A stretch of 56,618 bases of DNA. It comes from Salinihabitans flavidus (lineage in GTDB: Bacteria > Pseudomonadota > Alphaproteobacteria > Rhodobacterales > Rhodobacteraceae). Below, in pieces: positions 1-7,579 of the stretch. Below the pieces are notes generated by a model, which had not been told where the DNA came from, made no database searches, and saw only the letters and a list, made by a program, of their open reading frames with translations. The first letter of the stretch is position 1. Each line of letters opens with the position of its first letter. The DNA is taken from NCBI RefSeq assembly GCF_900110425.1, contig NZ_FODS01000021.1, positions 1 through 56,618 of the forward strand, given 5' to 3'. A program made the translations under genes and the position numbers.

Positions 1-271
1 GTAGAGCGTAAAGACAGTCGTCCAGCGGCAGCAATGTGTGCCGCCGGAACGCGACGATCATTGCCTCCTCTTCCTCGCTGAGAACGGTTGAACGCGTGGC
101 TCTCGGGCCGGTCTTCTGATCCTCCACCGTCGCACGCTTGCGCCACTTCGCAACGGTCTTGGGGTTGATGCCCAGCTCCTTGCTCAGCTGCGCGAGCGAA
201 GCTTGCGATCGCTGTATTGCAGCTCTGACAGCGTGCGTGGTCGTGGCGCTCCCGTGACGAACTTGTCCCAT
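1..271 (-). CDS. IS481-family transposase, N-terminal part (truncated by window edge)
   Basis: About 90 codons are visible, from the ATG at 269-271 leftwards off the window. The protein begins MGQVRHGSATTTHAVRAAI and carries a helix-turn-helix (QLSKELGINPKTVAKWRKRA, about residues 28-47). An acidic stretch and VAFRRHTLLPLDDCLYAL follow. This is the typical start of IS481-group transposases common in Rhodobacteraceae. The HTH would bind the IS ends, and the DDE catalytic core would lie beyond the window. There is no internal stop in the visible part, so it may be intact. Whether it is active cannot be told. Confidence 0.88.
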   Translation of the reverse strand, partial: MGQVRHGSATTTHAVRAAIQRSQASLAQLSKELGINPKTVAKWRKRATVEDQKTGPRATRSTVLSEEEEAMIVAFRRHTLLPLDDCLYAL

Positions 272-327
272 AATGCTTCCTTCCATTCCCGAGAAAGGAT
301 CGCACCATCAAACCATGGGATCAAACA
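1..327 (-). mobile_element. IS481-family insertion sequence, right part only (cut by window edge)
   Basis: The transposase N-terminus lies at 1-271. A 56-bp non-coding end follows to 327. Read on the minus strand towards the transposase, the element begins TGTTTGATCCCATGG, and a TGT start is usual for IS481-family ends. The six bases beside it, 328-333, are CCTAGG. This fits the NCTAGN target preference reported for Bordetella IS481, where the target is duplicated. The other end and the second target copy lie outside the window, so the exact boundary is inferred. Confidence 0.7.
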
Positions 328-334
328 CCTAGGG

Positions 335-1456
335 TCAGATCGGCCCCGCCTGAAAAAGACGCACCTTCAAACCGCCATGCGCAACCGGCGGTCCCGGCGG
401 CCCGAATGGCAGGCCCGTTGCCCGCGCCAGCCCGGCCTCGCTTGTCACCATCGCAATGCGCCAGCCCCTGAATCGCTCCTTCATCACCTTTCCGAAACCG
501 CCATGAAGCGCATAGAGCAGTTTCTTGTTCCCGATCCGCGCGCCGTAGGGCGGATTGACGATCACAAGCCCCGGTGTCCCATCGGGCGGCGTTGCATCGC
601 CAATGGCGCAAGTTCGAAATACCGTGCTCGCCGCCACACCGGCCCGCCCCGCATTGGCCCGGGCCATCTCCACAGCACCGGCATCGCGGTCAGACCCATG
701 AAACTGCGGACCGCCGGAGAACTCTCTCGCCTCGCCCGCTTGGGCGCGCATCGTCTGCCACGCCGCTGCGTCGAACCCCGCAAGATGCTCGAACGCGAAC
801 TCCCGAGATCGCCCCGGCATCAGCCCCGCCGCAATCTCCGCCGCCTCGATCACGAATGTGCCCGACCCGCACATCGGATCAATCACCGGCTCCGACCCGT
901 CAAAGCCGCATTGCCGCAGGAACAGCGCCGCGAGCGTTTCGCGCATCGGTGCCTTGCCCGTGGCGAGCTTGTGCCCCCGCTTGTGCAGACCCTCGCCCGA
1001 GCTGTCCACGCTCAGCGTCACAAGATCGTCGTCGATCCGTACCTTGAGACAAACGACCGCCTGCGCGCTGATGATGGTCCCCAACTCTTCGCGGATCGCA
1101 CGCTCGATCCGCTCTGCAGCCGCCCCCGCGTGATAGATCTTCGAGCGTCGGCACGTCACCTCGACACGTACCGGCACATCGCTGCGCAACACATCGCCCC
1201 ATGGAAACTTCCGCGACCGCTTGTCAAGCTGCGCAAGGTGGAATGCCCTGAACGTTCCGATTCGCACCAGCACGCGCCCCGCACCGCGCAGTTCCAGATT
1301 GGCGCGCCAGACCTCGGGCCAGTCGCCGCGTGTCTCCACTCCGCCGGGAACGGCGCGTGGCGCCGCAAATCCCCTTTCGTGCGCTTCATCACAAAGCACA
1401 GATTCAAGCCCCGGCGAGGCTACAAGGAAGATGTCGAAGGTCTGGTCGCTGCTCAT
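335..1456 (-). CDS. THUMP-domain class I SAM-dependent RNA methyltransferase (RlmL/YcbY N-terminal type)
   Basis: The product has 373 residues. A ferredoxin-like/THUMP region (about 1-160) for RNA binding is followed by a Rossmann methyltransferase domain. SAM motif I is DPMCGSGT (193-200), motif II is the acidic GSDRDAG (254-260), and the catalytic NPPYGAR (301-307) is typical of N-methylation of guanine or adenine in RNA. Bacterial relatives methylate G2445 of 23S rRNA (RlmL half) or tRNA guanines, but this protein lacks the second RlmK domain. The exact target base is therefore open. The gene ends at the TGA 335-337, one base before the CCTAGG flank of the IS481 copy, so the insertion leaves the protein complete. 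Confidence 0.87.
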   Translation of the reverse strand: MSSDQTFDIFLVASPGLESVLCDEAHERGFAAPRAVPGGVETRGDWPEVWRANLELRGAGRVLVRIGTFRAFHLAQLDKRSRKFPWGDVLRSDVPVRVEVTCRRSKIYHAGAAAERIERAIREELGTIISAQAVVCLKVRIDDDLVTLSVDSSGEGLHKRGHKLATGKAPMRETLAALFLRQCGFDGSEPVIDPMCGSGTFVIEAAEIAAGLMPGRSREFAFEHLAGFDAAAWQTMRAQAGEAREFSGGPQFHGSDRDAGAVEMARANAGRAGVAASTVFRTCAIGDATPPDGTPGLVIVNPPYGARIGNKKLLYALHGGFGKVMKERFRGWRIAMVTSEAGLARATGLPFGPPGPPVAHGGLKVRLFQAGPI

Positions 1457-1461
1457 TTCGC

Positions 1462-1475
1462 TTGCATATATGCAA
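1462..1475. promoter_or_regulatory. 14-bp perfect palindrome next to the methyltransferase start
   Basis: TTGCATATATGCAA is its own reverse complement and lies 5 bp upstream of the methyltransferase ATG (1456), over the ribosome-binding region. It may be an operator or an mRNA structure masking the start. A 14-bp palindrome can also occur by chance. No second copy was noticed. Confidence 0.3.
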
Positions 1476-1534
1476 TCCGCACAGGCCGCGAGTCCCCACC
1501 CAATCCCGGTATCGAAACAGGGTCGTGAGAGGAC

Positions 1535-2251
1535 TCAGACCCCGCCGAGATAGCTTTCAAAAACACGCTCGTCTGACTTGAGGGCCTGCGAATCCCCGTG
1601 CAGCGCCACCTCGCCCGACTCCAGCACATACCCATAATCAGAGCTTTCCAGAGCGGCGAGCGCGTTCTGCTCGACAAGCAGGATCGACACGCCGTCGGCC
1701 CGCAGGCTCGTCACGATCGACAGGATTTCCTGCACGATCAGCGGCGCCAGCCCAAGGCTCGGCTCATCGAGCATGAGAAGACGCGGCTCCGACATCAGCG
1801 CGCGCCCCAGCGCCAGCATCTGCCGCTCACCGCCCGAAAGCGTGTCGGCATGCTGATGCCGCCGCTCCGCCAGCCGCGGAAACCGCTTATAAACGTGATC
1901 GAGAAGCGCCTGCCGTTTCGCCTTGTTGGGCCGCTTCGAGAACGCCCCCAGAAGCAAATTGTCCAGAACGCTCATTTCACCAAATAGCTCGCGGGTCTCC
2001 GGCACAAGGCAAAGACCCCGCTCCACCCGGTCCTCGACCCCCAGCCCGCTTATGTCCGACCCGTCGAACATGATCCGGCCGCGCGACGGCAAAAGCCCGA
2101 TCGCCGCCGAAAGAAGCGTGGACTTGCCCGCGCCATTGGGACCGATGACCGAAACGATGCGTCCCGCGTCCAGTTCCAGAGAGATACCGTGAACGGCCTC
2201 CACCTTTCCATAGGAAACATGCAGATCATCTATCGTGAAAAGTGTCGTCAT
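1535..2251 (-). CDS. livF: Liv-type ABC transporter ATP-binding protein LivF
   Basis: A 238-residue cytoplasmic ATPase subunit of a branched-chain amino acid/amide-type (HAAT) importer. Walker A GPNGAGKST is at 37-45, the ABC signature LSGGERQ at 138-144, and Walker B LLMLDEP at 158-164. Length and order match LivF. Its ATG overlaps the stop of the permease-ATPase fusion gene by 4 bp (ATGA, 2248-2251), so the two are translationally coupled. It is the last gene of the leftward unit that starts at the molybdenum hydroxylase genes. The transported substrate is unknown; the family also carries amides, urea and aromatic acids. Confidence 0.93.
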   Translation of the reverse strand: MTTLFTIDDLHVSYGKVEAVHGISLELDAGRIVSVIGPNGAGKSTLLSAAIGLLPSRGRIMFDGSDISGLGVEDRVERGLCLVPETRELFGEMSVLDNLLLGAFSKRPNKAKRQALLDHVYKRFPRLAERRHQHADTLSGGERQMLALGRALMSEPRLLMLDEPSLGLAPLIVQEILSIVTSLRADGVSILLVEQNALAALESSDYGYVLESGEVALHGDSQALKSDERVFESYLGGV

Positions 2252-4035
2252 GCCGCGTGTCCCAGATAGGCTTCGCGCACCCCCAGGTCCGCCCGCGCCG
2301 CCTGCGGATCGCCCTCGAACAGCTTGGTTCCGAAATTCATCACAATCAGACGGTCCACCAGTTTCATTACGAAATCCATGTCATGTTCCACGATCATGAT
2401 CGTTACACCCTCTTTCCGCAGCCGGGATAGCAGATCGGCCAGCGCCTGTTTTTCCGCCTTGCGCAGACCTGCCGCCGGCTCATCGAGAATCAAAAGGACA
2501 GGATCCGCCGCCAGCGCGCGCGCGATTTCGATCAGTCGCTGCGTGCCCAGCGGCATATTCCCCGCCGCCTCCATCTCCTGCCCTTCCAGTCCGATGCGCG
2601 CGATCTGCCTGCGCGCCTCGGCATGGATGCGGCGCTCCTCTTCCGTGTCGAGGTTGAAGCCCGCGCGCAGCATCCCGCATTGCCCGCGCGCATGTGCGCC
2701 CAGCGCCACGTTGTCCAGAACGCTCATCTGCGGACGCAGCTTCACATGCTGAAACGTGCGGGCCATTCCCATCAATGCGATATCGCGCTGCGAACGGCGG
2801 GTGATGTTCTCACCCATGAATTCCGTGCGCCCGGAGCTGAGTTGCAGTGTCCCGGTCATCAGGTTGAACATCGTGGACTTTCCGGCACCGTTGGGTCCGA
2901 TCAGCCCGACCATCTCGCCCGATTTCACATGAAAGCTGACCTCGTTCACCGCGACAAGCCCCTTGAACCGCTTGGTGGCAGCCTCCACCGAAAGCAGCGG
3001 CTGGCCTTTGTCCGGCAGACTTCGCCGAGGCAGCGGCTCGACCGGCGGCTCCGCGTCGTGCATCTGCGTGGGTGCTGGCGTCTTTACGCGTGCCATCTTC
3101 GACGCCAGTGACAGGATACCGCCCCGCGCATGATGCAGAAGCAGGATGAACAAAGTCGAAAACGCCACGGCCTGAATTTGCGCGGCATGGCGGGACACAA
3201 GCGGCAGCAGATCTTGCAGAACATTCTTCACCGCAATCACGATCGTCGCCCCGGCAAGCGCGCCTGTAAGCTGCGTCATCCCGCCGACGACCATCATGAA
3301 CATGTAGTCGATGCTGACATGCAGTGAGAATGGCGCCGGGCTCACGAAACGATTGGTATGCGCATAAAGCCAACCTGCAAGCGCGGCGAACACCGCGGAC
3401 AACACAAACAGCATCAGGCGCACATGAAAGATATTCGCCCCGAAACTGGCCAGAAGCACATTCCCCCCGCGCACCGCGCGCACGGCGCGACCCATGCGGG
3501 AATTGAGAAGATGATAGCAGAAGGTCGCGACCAGCCCGACCAGTATCCAGATGATATAAAAGGCCGATTCCGCTGTCATCAGTTGCCAGTCGCCCAGGGA
3601 AAGCGGCGCAATATCCGAAATCCCCGAATGTCGCCCCAGCATCGCCATGTTCCCGAACAGGAGCGGCACGACAAGCCCCCATGCAATCGTGCTGAGCGGC
3701 AGATAGTGGCCGCCAAGGCGCAGGGTCAACGCTCCGATCACAAGCGCGCTGAGCGCCGTCACGCCAAGCGCGAACGGCAAGCCGAACCACGGCGAGATTG
3801 CATACTCGGTGCTAAGCCACGCCGACGCATAAGCGGCGATACCCACGAACGCCGCATGTCCGAAAGAAATGACGCCCGCCACACCTGACAGCAGCACCAG
3901 ACCAAGCACGACAAGAGCCGCCATGCCGATATCGTTGAAAAGCGAAACGGTGAAACTGCCGAAGACCCAGGGCACGATCGCCAGCCCGGCCACGACAGCC
4001 AGAATCCCAAGACGCTGTGACGTTAGACTGCTCAT
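2248..4035 (-). CDS. Fused Liv-type permease and ATPase (LivM-LivG fusion)
   Basis: A 595-residue two-domain protein. Residues about 1-310 are a LivM-type permease with about eight to ten hydrophobic segments. A charged, Pro-rich linker (about 315-345) leads to a LivG-type ATPase. Walker A GPNGAGKST is at 380-388 and Walker B LLILDEP at 514-520. The signature position reads MPLGTQR (494-500), the degenerate form common in LivG rather than LSGGQ. Such fusions are known in alphaproteobacteria. It would pair with LivH in the membrane and with LivF as the second ATPase. It lies 2 bp downstream of livH. Confidence 0.92.
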   Translation of the reverse strand: MSSLTSQRLGILAVVAGLAIVPWVFGSFTVSLFNDIGMAALVVLGLVLLSGVAGVISFGHAAFVGIAAYASAWLSTEYAISPWFGLPFALGVTALSALVIGALTLRLGGHYLPLSTIAWGLVVPLLFGNMAMLGRHSGISDIAPLSLGDWQLMTAESAFYIIWILVGLVATFCYHLLNSRMGRAVRAVRGGNVLLASFGANIFHVRLMLFVLSAVFAALAGWLYAHTNRFVSPAPFSLHVSIDYMFMMVVGGMTQLTGALAGATIVIAVKNVLQDLLPLVSRHAAQIQAVAFSTLFILLLHHARGGILSLASKMARVKTPAPTQMHDAEPPVEPLPRRSLPDKGQPLLSVEAATKRFKGLVAVNEVSFHVKSGEMVGLIGPNGAGKSTMFNLMTGTLQLSSGRTEFMGENITRRSQRDIALMGMARTFQHVKLRPQMSVLDNVALGAHARGQCGMLRAGFNLDTEEERRIHAEARRQIARIGLEGQEMEAAGNMPLGTQRLIEIARALAADPVLLILDEPAAGLRKAEKQALADLLSRLRKEGVTIMIVEHDMDFVMKLVDRLIVMNFGTKLFEGDPQAARADLGVREAYLGHAA

Positions 4036-4037
4036 GA

Positions 4038-5093
4038 TCAGACTTCCTCCTCATCGGAGCCGTCATCCGAATGGTTCGAAAAGTGGGACCGGACCAGAAG
4101 GGCCGGAATAAGAAGGGAAAACACGATGACGTCCTTCATCGCCCCATTCCAGAACGACGCGAAACTTTCGAGCATCCCCACCGCAATGGCGCCAAGTGCC
4201 GTCAGGGGATAGCTGCTCAATCCCCCGATGATCGCGGCGACAAAGGCTTTCAACCCGATGATGAGACCGGAATCGTAATACATCGTCGTCGATGGCGCGA
4301 TCAGGATCCCCACGAACCCGGCCAGCAGCGAAACGACCGTATAGGTCAGAGTCGCGGTCGTTGCAGGCCTGATCCCGACAAGCTGTGCACCCACCCGGTT
4401 AACGGCCGTGGCGCGCAGCGCCTTTCCCACAAGCGTCCGCTCGAAGGCCAGAAAGAACAGCGCGGCCAGCGCCAGCGAGGTGCCGACCATGAGCAGCACC
4501 TGAAGACTGACCCTGAAGCCGGGCAAAAGCTCGACCATACCGTTCAGGAAAGGTTGCGTGCGGAACCCTTCGGGCCCGAAAAACAGCAGGCCCAGACCCG
4601 ACAGAAGGAAGTGCAGCACCAGCGCGGCGATCAGCAACACCAGCGTCGAGGCATGAGAGATCGGATGGAACACCAGCCGCGCCAGCAACGGCACGATCGG
4701 CACCACGAGAATGAGCGCCAGCCCGATCGCCACCAGCGCCGGAAGCTCCCGGCCCGCCAGAAGAAACGCCGGCAGGCAGGGCACCATTGGCAAGATGCCC
4801 CACCCCAGAACCGCGCGAGGAAGCTCTCGAAACTGCCCGCGCCGGATTAGCGTGACCACCTCCTTGGCCACGGTCAGGCCAGCGAGAACCGCCACAAGAC
4901 CGATGGTCGGCGGGAAGCGTTGCGCTTCCAGATAGGCAAGGGTCAGGGCACTGAAGACCGCGATGTCCCCAAAAGGCACAAAGATGACCCGGGTGACGGA
5001 GAACACCAGCACAAGCCCAAGCCCGGCAAGCAGATAGATCGCCGCGCCCGCCAGCCCGTCAACCGATAGAATAAGTGCGATATCCCAAGTCAA
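4038..5093 (-). CDS. livH: Liv-type ABC transporter permease LivH
   Basis: A 351-residue membrane protein with about eight hydrophobic helices and the LivH-like N-terminus (AAIYLLAGLGLVLVFSVTRV). The ATP-binding-loop region is near VGKALRATAVN. The start codon is TTG at 5093, preceded at suitable distance by AAGGGAG. No in-frame ATG occurs near the N-terminus. The C-terminus ends in an acidic DDGSDEEEV tail. It forms the inner-membrane channel with the LivM half of the downstream fusion and receives substrate from the binding protein encoded just upstream. Confidence 0.91.
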   Translation of the reverse strand: MTWDIALILSVDGLAGAAIYLLAGLGLVLVFSVTRVIFVPFGDIAVFSALTLAYLEAQRFPPTIGLVAVLAGLTVAKEVVTLIRRGQFRELPRAVLGWGILPMVPCLPAFLLAGRELPALVAIGLALILVVPIVPLLARLVFHPISHASTLVLLIAALVLHFLLSGLGLLFFGPEGFRTQPFLNGMVELLPGFRVSLQVLLMVGTSLALAALFFLAFERTLVGKALRATAVNRVGAQLVGIRPATTATLTYTVVSLLAGFVGILIAPSTTMYYDSGLIIGLKAFVAAIIGGLSSYPLTALGAIAVGMLESFASFWNGAMKDVIVFSLLIPALLVRSHFSNHSDDGSDEEEV

Positions 5094-5120
5094 AGCGGGA
5101 ACTCCCTTGCGTCAGTGCCG

Positions 5121-5146
5121 GTTCGGATCAATACCCTGACCCGAAC
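5121..5146 (-). other. Stem-loop between the binding-protein gene and livH
   Basis: Arms GTTCGG (5121-5126) and CCGAAC (5141-5146) flank a 14-nt loop, starting 3 nt after the binding-protein stop. Hairpins at this place in ABC operons often stabilise the upstream message, so that more binding protein than permease is made. No U-run follows, so a full terminator is unlikely. Confidence 0.4.
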
Positions 5147-5149
5147 GGA

Positions 5150-6319
5150 TCAGTCCTGAAGAACCCACTCGCCGTCTTCAAGCTTGACCATCACCGCCGA
5201 ACGCTCATCCGCGCCGTAGGGGCTGCCGGGACGGTAGGTGAGCACACCGTGGGTGACCGCAAGCTCCGTGGTCTCGAAGATCGCATCGCGCAGCGCGGTG
5301 CGATATTCCGCTGTGCCCGGCTCGATGCTCGCGTCCACGCGCGACGCGGCATCCGCGATCACCATCCATGCATCGAAGGCATAGGCCGAAAACGCATCCC
5401 TGGGCGCTTCGTCATGAACTGCCACATGGGCCGCGCTGAACTCATCGGCAACGCTCTTGCTTGGATGACCGTCCGGCAACTGCGCCGCAACCACGGCAGG
5501 CCCGGTCGGCGCAAGAAGCCCCTCAGCGGAAGCACCCGCAACCCGGACGAAATCGGGGTTGATGATCCCGTGCGTGCCATAGATCCGGCCCTGATACCCG
5601 CGCTCGGCCAGCGCGAGATAGGGAAGCGCCCCGGGCGTACCCGCTGTGCCGCCGATCACCGCATCGGGATTGGCCGACACGATCTTGAGCGCCTGCCCCG
5701 TCACCGAGGTGTCCGACCGCGCGTAGCGTTCGTTCGTGATCACGTCGATCTCCGCTTCGTCCGCCGCCGCGTTCAGCGTGTCATAGGCCAGGTCGCCCCA
5801 TGAATCCGAGAAACCGATGTAACCGACCGATGTAACCCCATCGGCGGACATGCTCGCCACGACCGTATCGAGCATGAGAGAGGCCGGCTGCGCCGTGGTC
5901 ACCGCCCATGCGGCGTTCTCACCCGACAGGAAGAGCGGCGTGAACGACACCAGCGGCACCTGCGCCTCGCGCGAAATGGATGCCAGCGCCATGGAGCCAG
6001 GCACACCGCCCGTGCCGATCAGAACGTCAACATTGTCCTCGTCGATCAGCTTGCGCGCATTGCGGGCCGATTGGGACGGGTCCGACGCATCGTCAAGCTG
6101 AATGAAGGTAAGGGTATGCCCGTTCACCTCCGAGGTATGTTCCTCGCCCGCGGCGATCCCCTTCGCAAACGGAACCCCCTGCGATGCGATCGGTCCCGAC
6201 AGCGGGCTGATCAACCCGACCTTGATCTCCCCAGCGACGGTCTGCGGCGCCATGAGCATAATGGCCCCGACAGAAAGGGCCGCGGTGGTCAGAACTTGTT
6301 TGATAGGATGTTGTGACAT
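5150..6319 (-). CDS. Liv-type periplasmic substrate-binding protein
   Basis: A 389-residue protein. It starts at the ATG 6319 (MSQHPIKQV), preceded by AGGAAACG; in-frame codons further upstream only read through a hexamer repeat. Residues about 1-30 form a Sec signal peptide ending near APQTVAG. The mature part begins EIKVGLISPLSGPIASQG, the classic start of type I periplasmic binding proteins of the LivJ/amide group. It captures the substrate in the periplasm for LivH and the fused permease. As first gene of the liv set and downstream of the molybdenum hydroxylase and CoxG genes, it probably delivers that enzyme's substrate. This is inference from order only. Confidence 0.92.
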   Translation of the reverse strand: MSQHPIKQVLTTAALSVGAIMLMAPQTVAGEIKVGLISPLSGPIASQGVPFAKGIAAGEEHTSEVNGHTLTFIQLDDASDPSQSARNARKLIDEDNVDVLIGTGGVPGSMALASISREAQVPLVSFTPLFLSGENAAWAVTTAQPASLMLDTVVASMSADGVTSVGYIGFSDSWGDLAYDTLNAAADEAEIDVITNERYARSDTSVTGQALKIVSANPDAVIGGTAGTPGALPYLALAERGYQGRIYGTHGIINPDFVRVAGASAEGLLAPTGPAVVAAQLPDGHPSKSVADEFSAAHVAVHDEAPRDAFSAYAFDAWMVIADAASRVDASIEPGTAEYRTALRDAIFETTELAVTHGVLTYRPGSPYGADERSAVMVKLEDGEWVLQD

Positions 6320-6353
6320 TGTTTGCGTTTCCTGTTGGTTTGAGTTTGCTTTT

Positions 6354-6377
6354 GGTCTTGGTCTTGGTCTTGGTCTT
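6354..6377. repeat. Hexanucleotide tandem repeat (GGTCTT)x4
   Basis: Four exact copies of GGTCTT lie in the 56-bp gap between the CoxG-like gene and the binding-protein gene. The last copy overlaps the CoxG-like stop codon (TTA on the plus strand, 6376-6378). Such arrays gain and lose units by slippage. Here a change would alter the spacing between the two genes and possibly the last codons, but no promoter function can be shown. Confidence 0.85.
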
Positions 6378-7113
6378 ACGTCTCGTCGCGCGGGCCGAGC
6401 TGACGGTCGAGCCATGCAAGACATTGGTCCGCCTGTCCGGCAGGCCAATGCACGATGACCGTCGTTCCATTGCGCTGAATCTCGGCGCGAATGTGCTCGC
6501 CCCCGCCGATCCAACGGCGCAATCTGGTGAAGGCACCGTCTGGCTTTGCGGCCTCGGCGCCTGCGCTGCCGGTGTTCGCCGCCGGCTCCGCCGTCGCTCT
6601 CTGCTCCGGCGCGGCGTCCGGTTTTTCATGCGGTTCGCCGGCGTTCTCTTCGGTGTCCCCGCCTTCCGGCGCGGTAAGCCGTTTATCAAGGGCATCGCCA
6701 AACTGGTCCCACATGCGCGCCGCCTTCGTGCGCATCGGGTTCAGGCCCAGCGTCCCAAGCCGTCCCAGAACGGTTGCCCCGGCCTTCACGCGAAGCTCCG
6801 TTCCCTCCCCGTCCACCGGGGTCAGGAACATCTCGTTGACGCTTTTCACCGAACTGCCGACCGAATTGTCCTCGCCGGTGGTTTCACTGCGAAGATAGCT
6901 GGGGCGCGTCATTTCGGTGATGACGGTGCGCACATTGAACCGCGCGTTGATGAAGGCGATCTTCACCTGTATCCGCGCATGGTATTCGGTATCGCTGATC
7001 ACCTCGACCGACTGCATCCCCGGCACGAGGTCCGACATCGCCTCAGGGTCGAGAAGGATCGCCCAAAGATCCTCGGGCGTCGCATCGAATGTGCGCGACA
7101 GTTCAATTTCCAT
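6376..7113 (-). CDS. CoxG-like SRPBCC protein with C-terminal extension
   Basis: A 245-residue protein from the ATG at 7113. Residues about 1-145 are a START/SRPBCC fold of the CoxG (carbon monoxide dehydrogenase subunit G) family (MEIELSRTFDATPEDLWAIL). In the CO dehydrogenase system CoxG helps attach the enzyme to the membrane. Here a low-complexity Ala/Glu/Pro stretch (about 150-200) is followed by a short basic segment (TRLRRWIGGGEHIRAEIQRN) and a small folded tail. It overlaps the 2Fe-2S subunit gene by 11 bp, so it belongs to the hydroxylase unit. Its role with a non-CO hydroxylase is not established. Confidence 0.82.
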   Translation of the reverse strand: MEIELSRTFDATPEDLWAILLDPEAMSDLVPGMQSVEVISDTEYHARIQVKIAFINARFNVRTVITEMTRPSYLRSETTGEDNSVGSSVKSVNEMFLTPVDGEGTELRVKAGATVLGRLGTLGLNPMRTKAARMWDQFGDALDKRLTAPEGGDTEENAGEPHEKPDAAPEQRATAEPAANTGSAGAEAAKPDGAFTRLRRWIGGGEHIRAEIQRNGTTVIVHWPAGQADQCLAWLDRQLGPRDET

Positions 7114-7579
7114 GAGTGCTCTCCGCGACATTGCGGACCGCGTCCACGATTCCCTGATACCCGGTGCAGCGGCACAGATTCCCCGAAAGCGCCTCTCGGA
7201 TCTCCGCATCCTGAGGATCGGGGTTGCGCGACAGCAGGTCTGCCGCCGCCAGAAGGAATCCGGGCGTGCAATACCCGCATTGCAGGCCCCCATGGGCCAT
7301 GAAACTCTCCTGAAGCGGATGCAGATCGCCGATGCGGCCAAGCCCCTCGACCGTGGTCAGGGTCTTTCCATCCACCTGCGCCGCCAGACTCAGACACGAT
7401 TTGACCACATCGCCATCGACAAGCACCGAACAGGCGCCGCAAACCCCGGTCTCGCAGCCGCGCTTCGTGCCCGTCAGCGCAAGATCGTCGCGCAGGAAAT
7501 CGGACAGAAGCCGGTTCACGAGAACCTCGGCCTTGACCGACTCGCCATTGACGATAAGTGAAATCCTCTTGCCGCTCAT
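7103..7579 (-). CDS. Molybdenum hydroxylase small subunit, two [2Fe-2S] clusters
   Basis: A 158-residue iron-sulfur subunit of the xanthine oxidase family. The plant-ferredoxin-type cluster ligands are Cys42, 47, 50 (GCETGVCGAC) and Cys62. The second, helical-domain cluster uses Cys101, 104 (CGYC) and Cys136, 138 (CRCTG). It passes electrons from the molybdenum site to FAD in the medium subunit. It overlaps the medium-subunit gene by 4 bp and the CoxG-like gene by 11 bp. All eight ligands are present. No Tat signal is seen, so the enzyme should be cytoplasmic. Confidence 0.94.
   Translation of the reverse strand: MSGKRISLIVNGESVKAEVLVNRLLSDFLRDDLALTGTKRGCETGVCGACSVLVDGDVVKSCLSLAAQVDGKTLTTVEGLGRIGDLHPLQESFMAHGGLQCGYCTPGFLLAAADLLSRNPDPQDAEIREALSGNLCRCTGYQGIVDAVRNVAESTHGN

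Noticed and set aside
203-1528. A 441-codon plus-strand frame over the methyltransferase gene and into the IS end
   Set aside because: It crosses the IS boundary, is extremely Arg/Pro-rich, and lies antisense to a gene with clear THUMP and SAM motifs.
5150-6514. A longer start for the Liv binding protein up to 6514
   Set aside because: The added part is translated from the hexamer repeat (Arg-Pro runs) and overlaps the CoxG-like gene; the ATG at 6319 has a ribosome-binding site and directly precedes the signal peptide.
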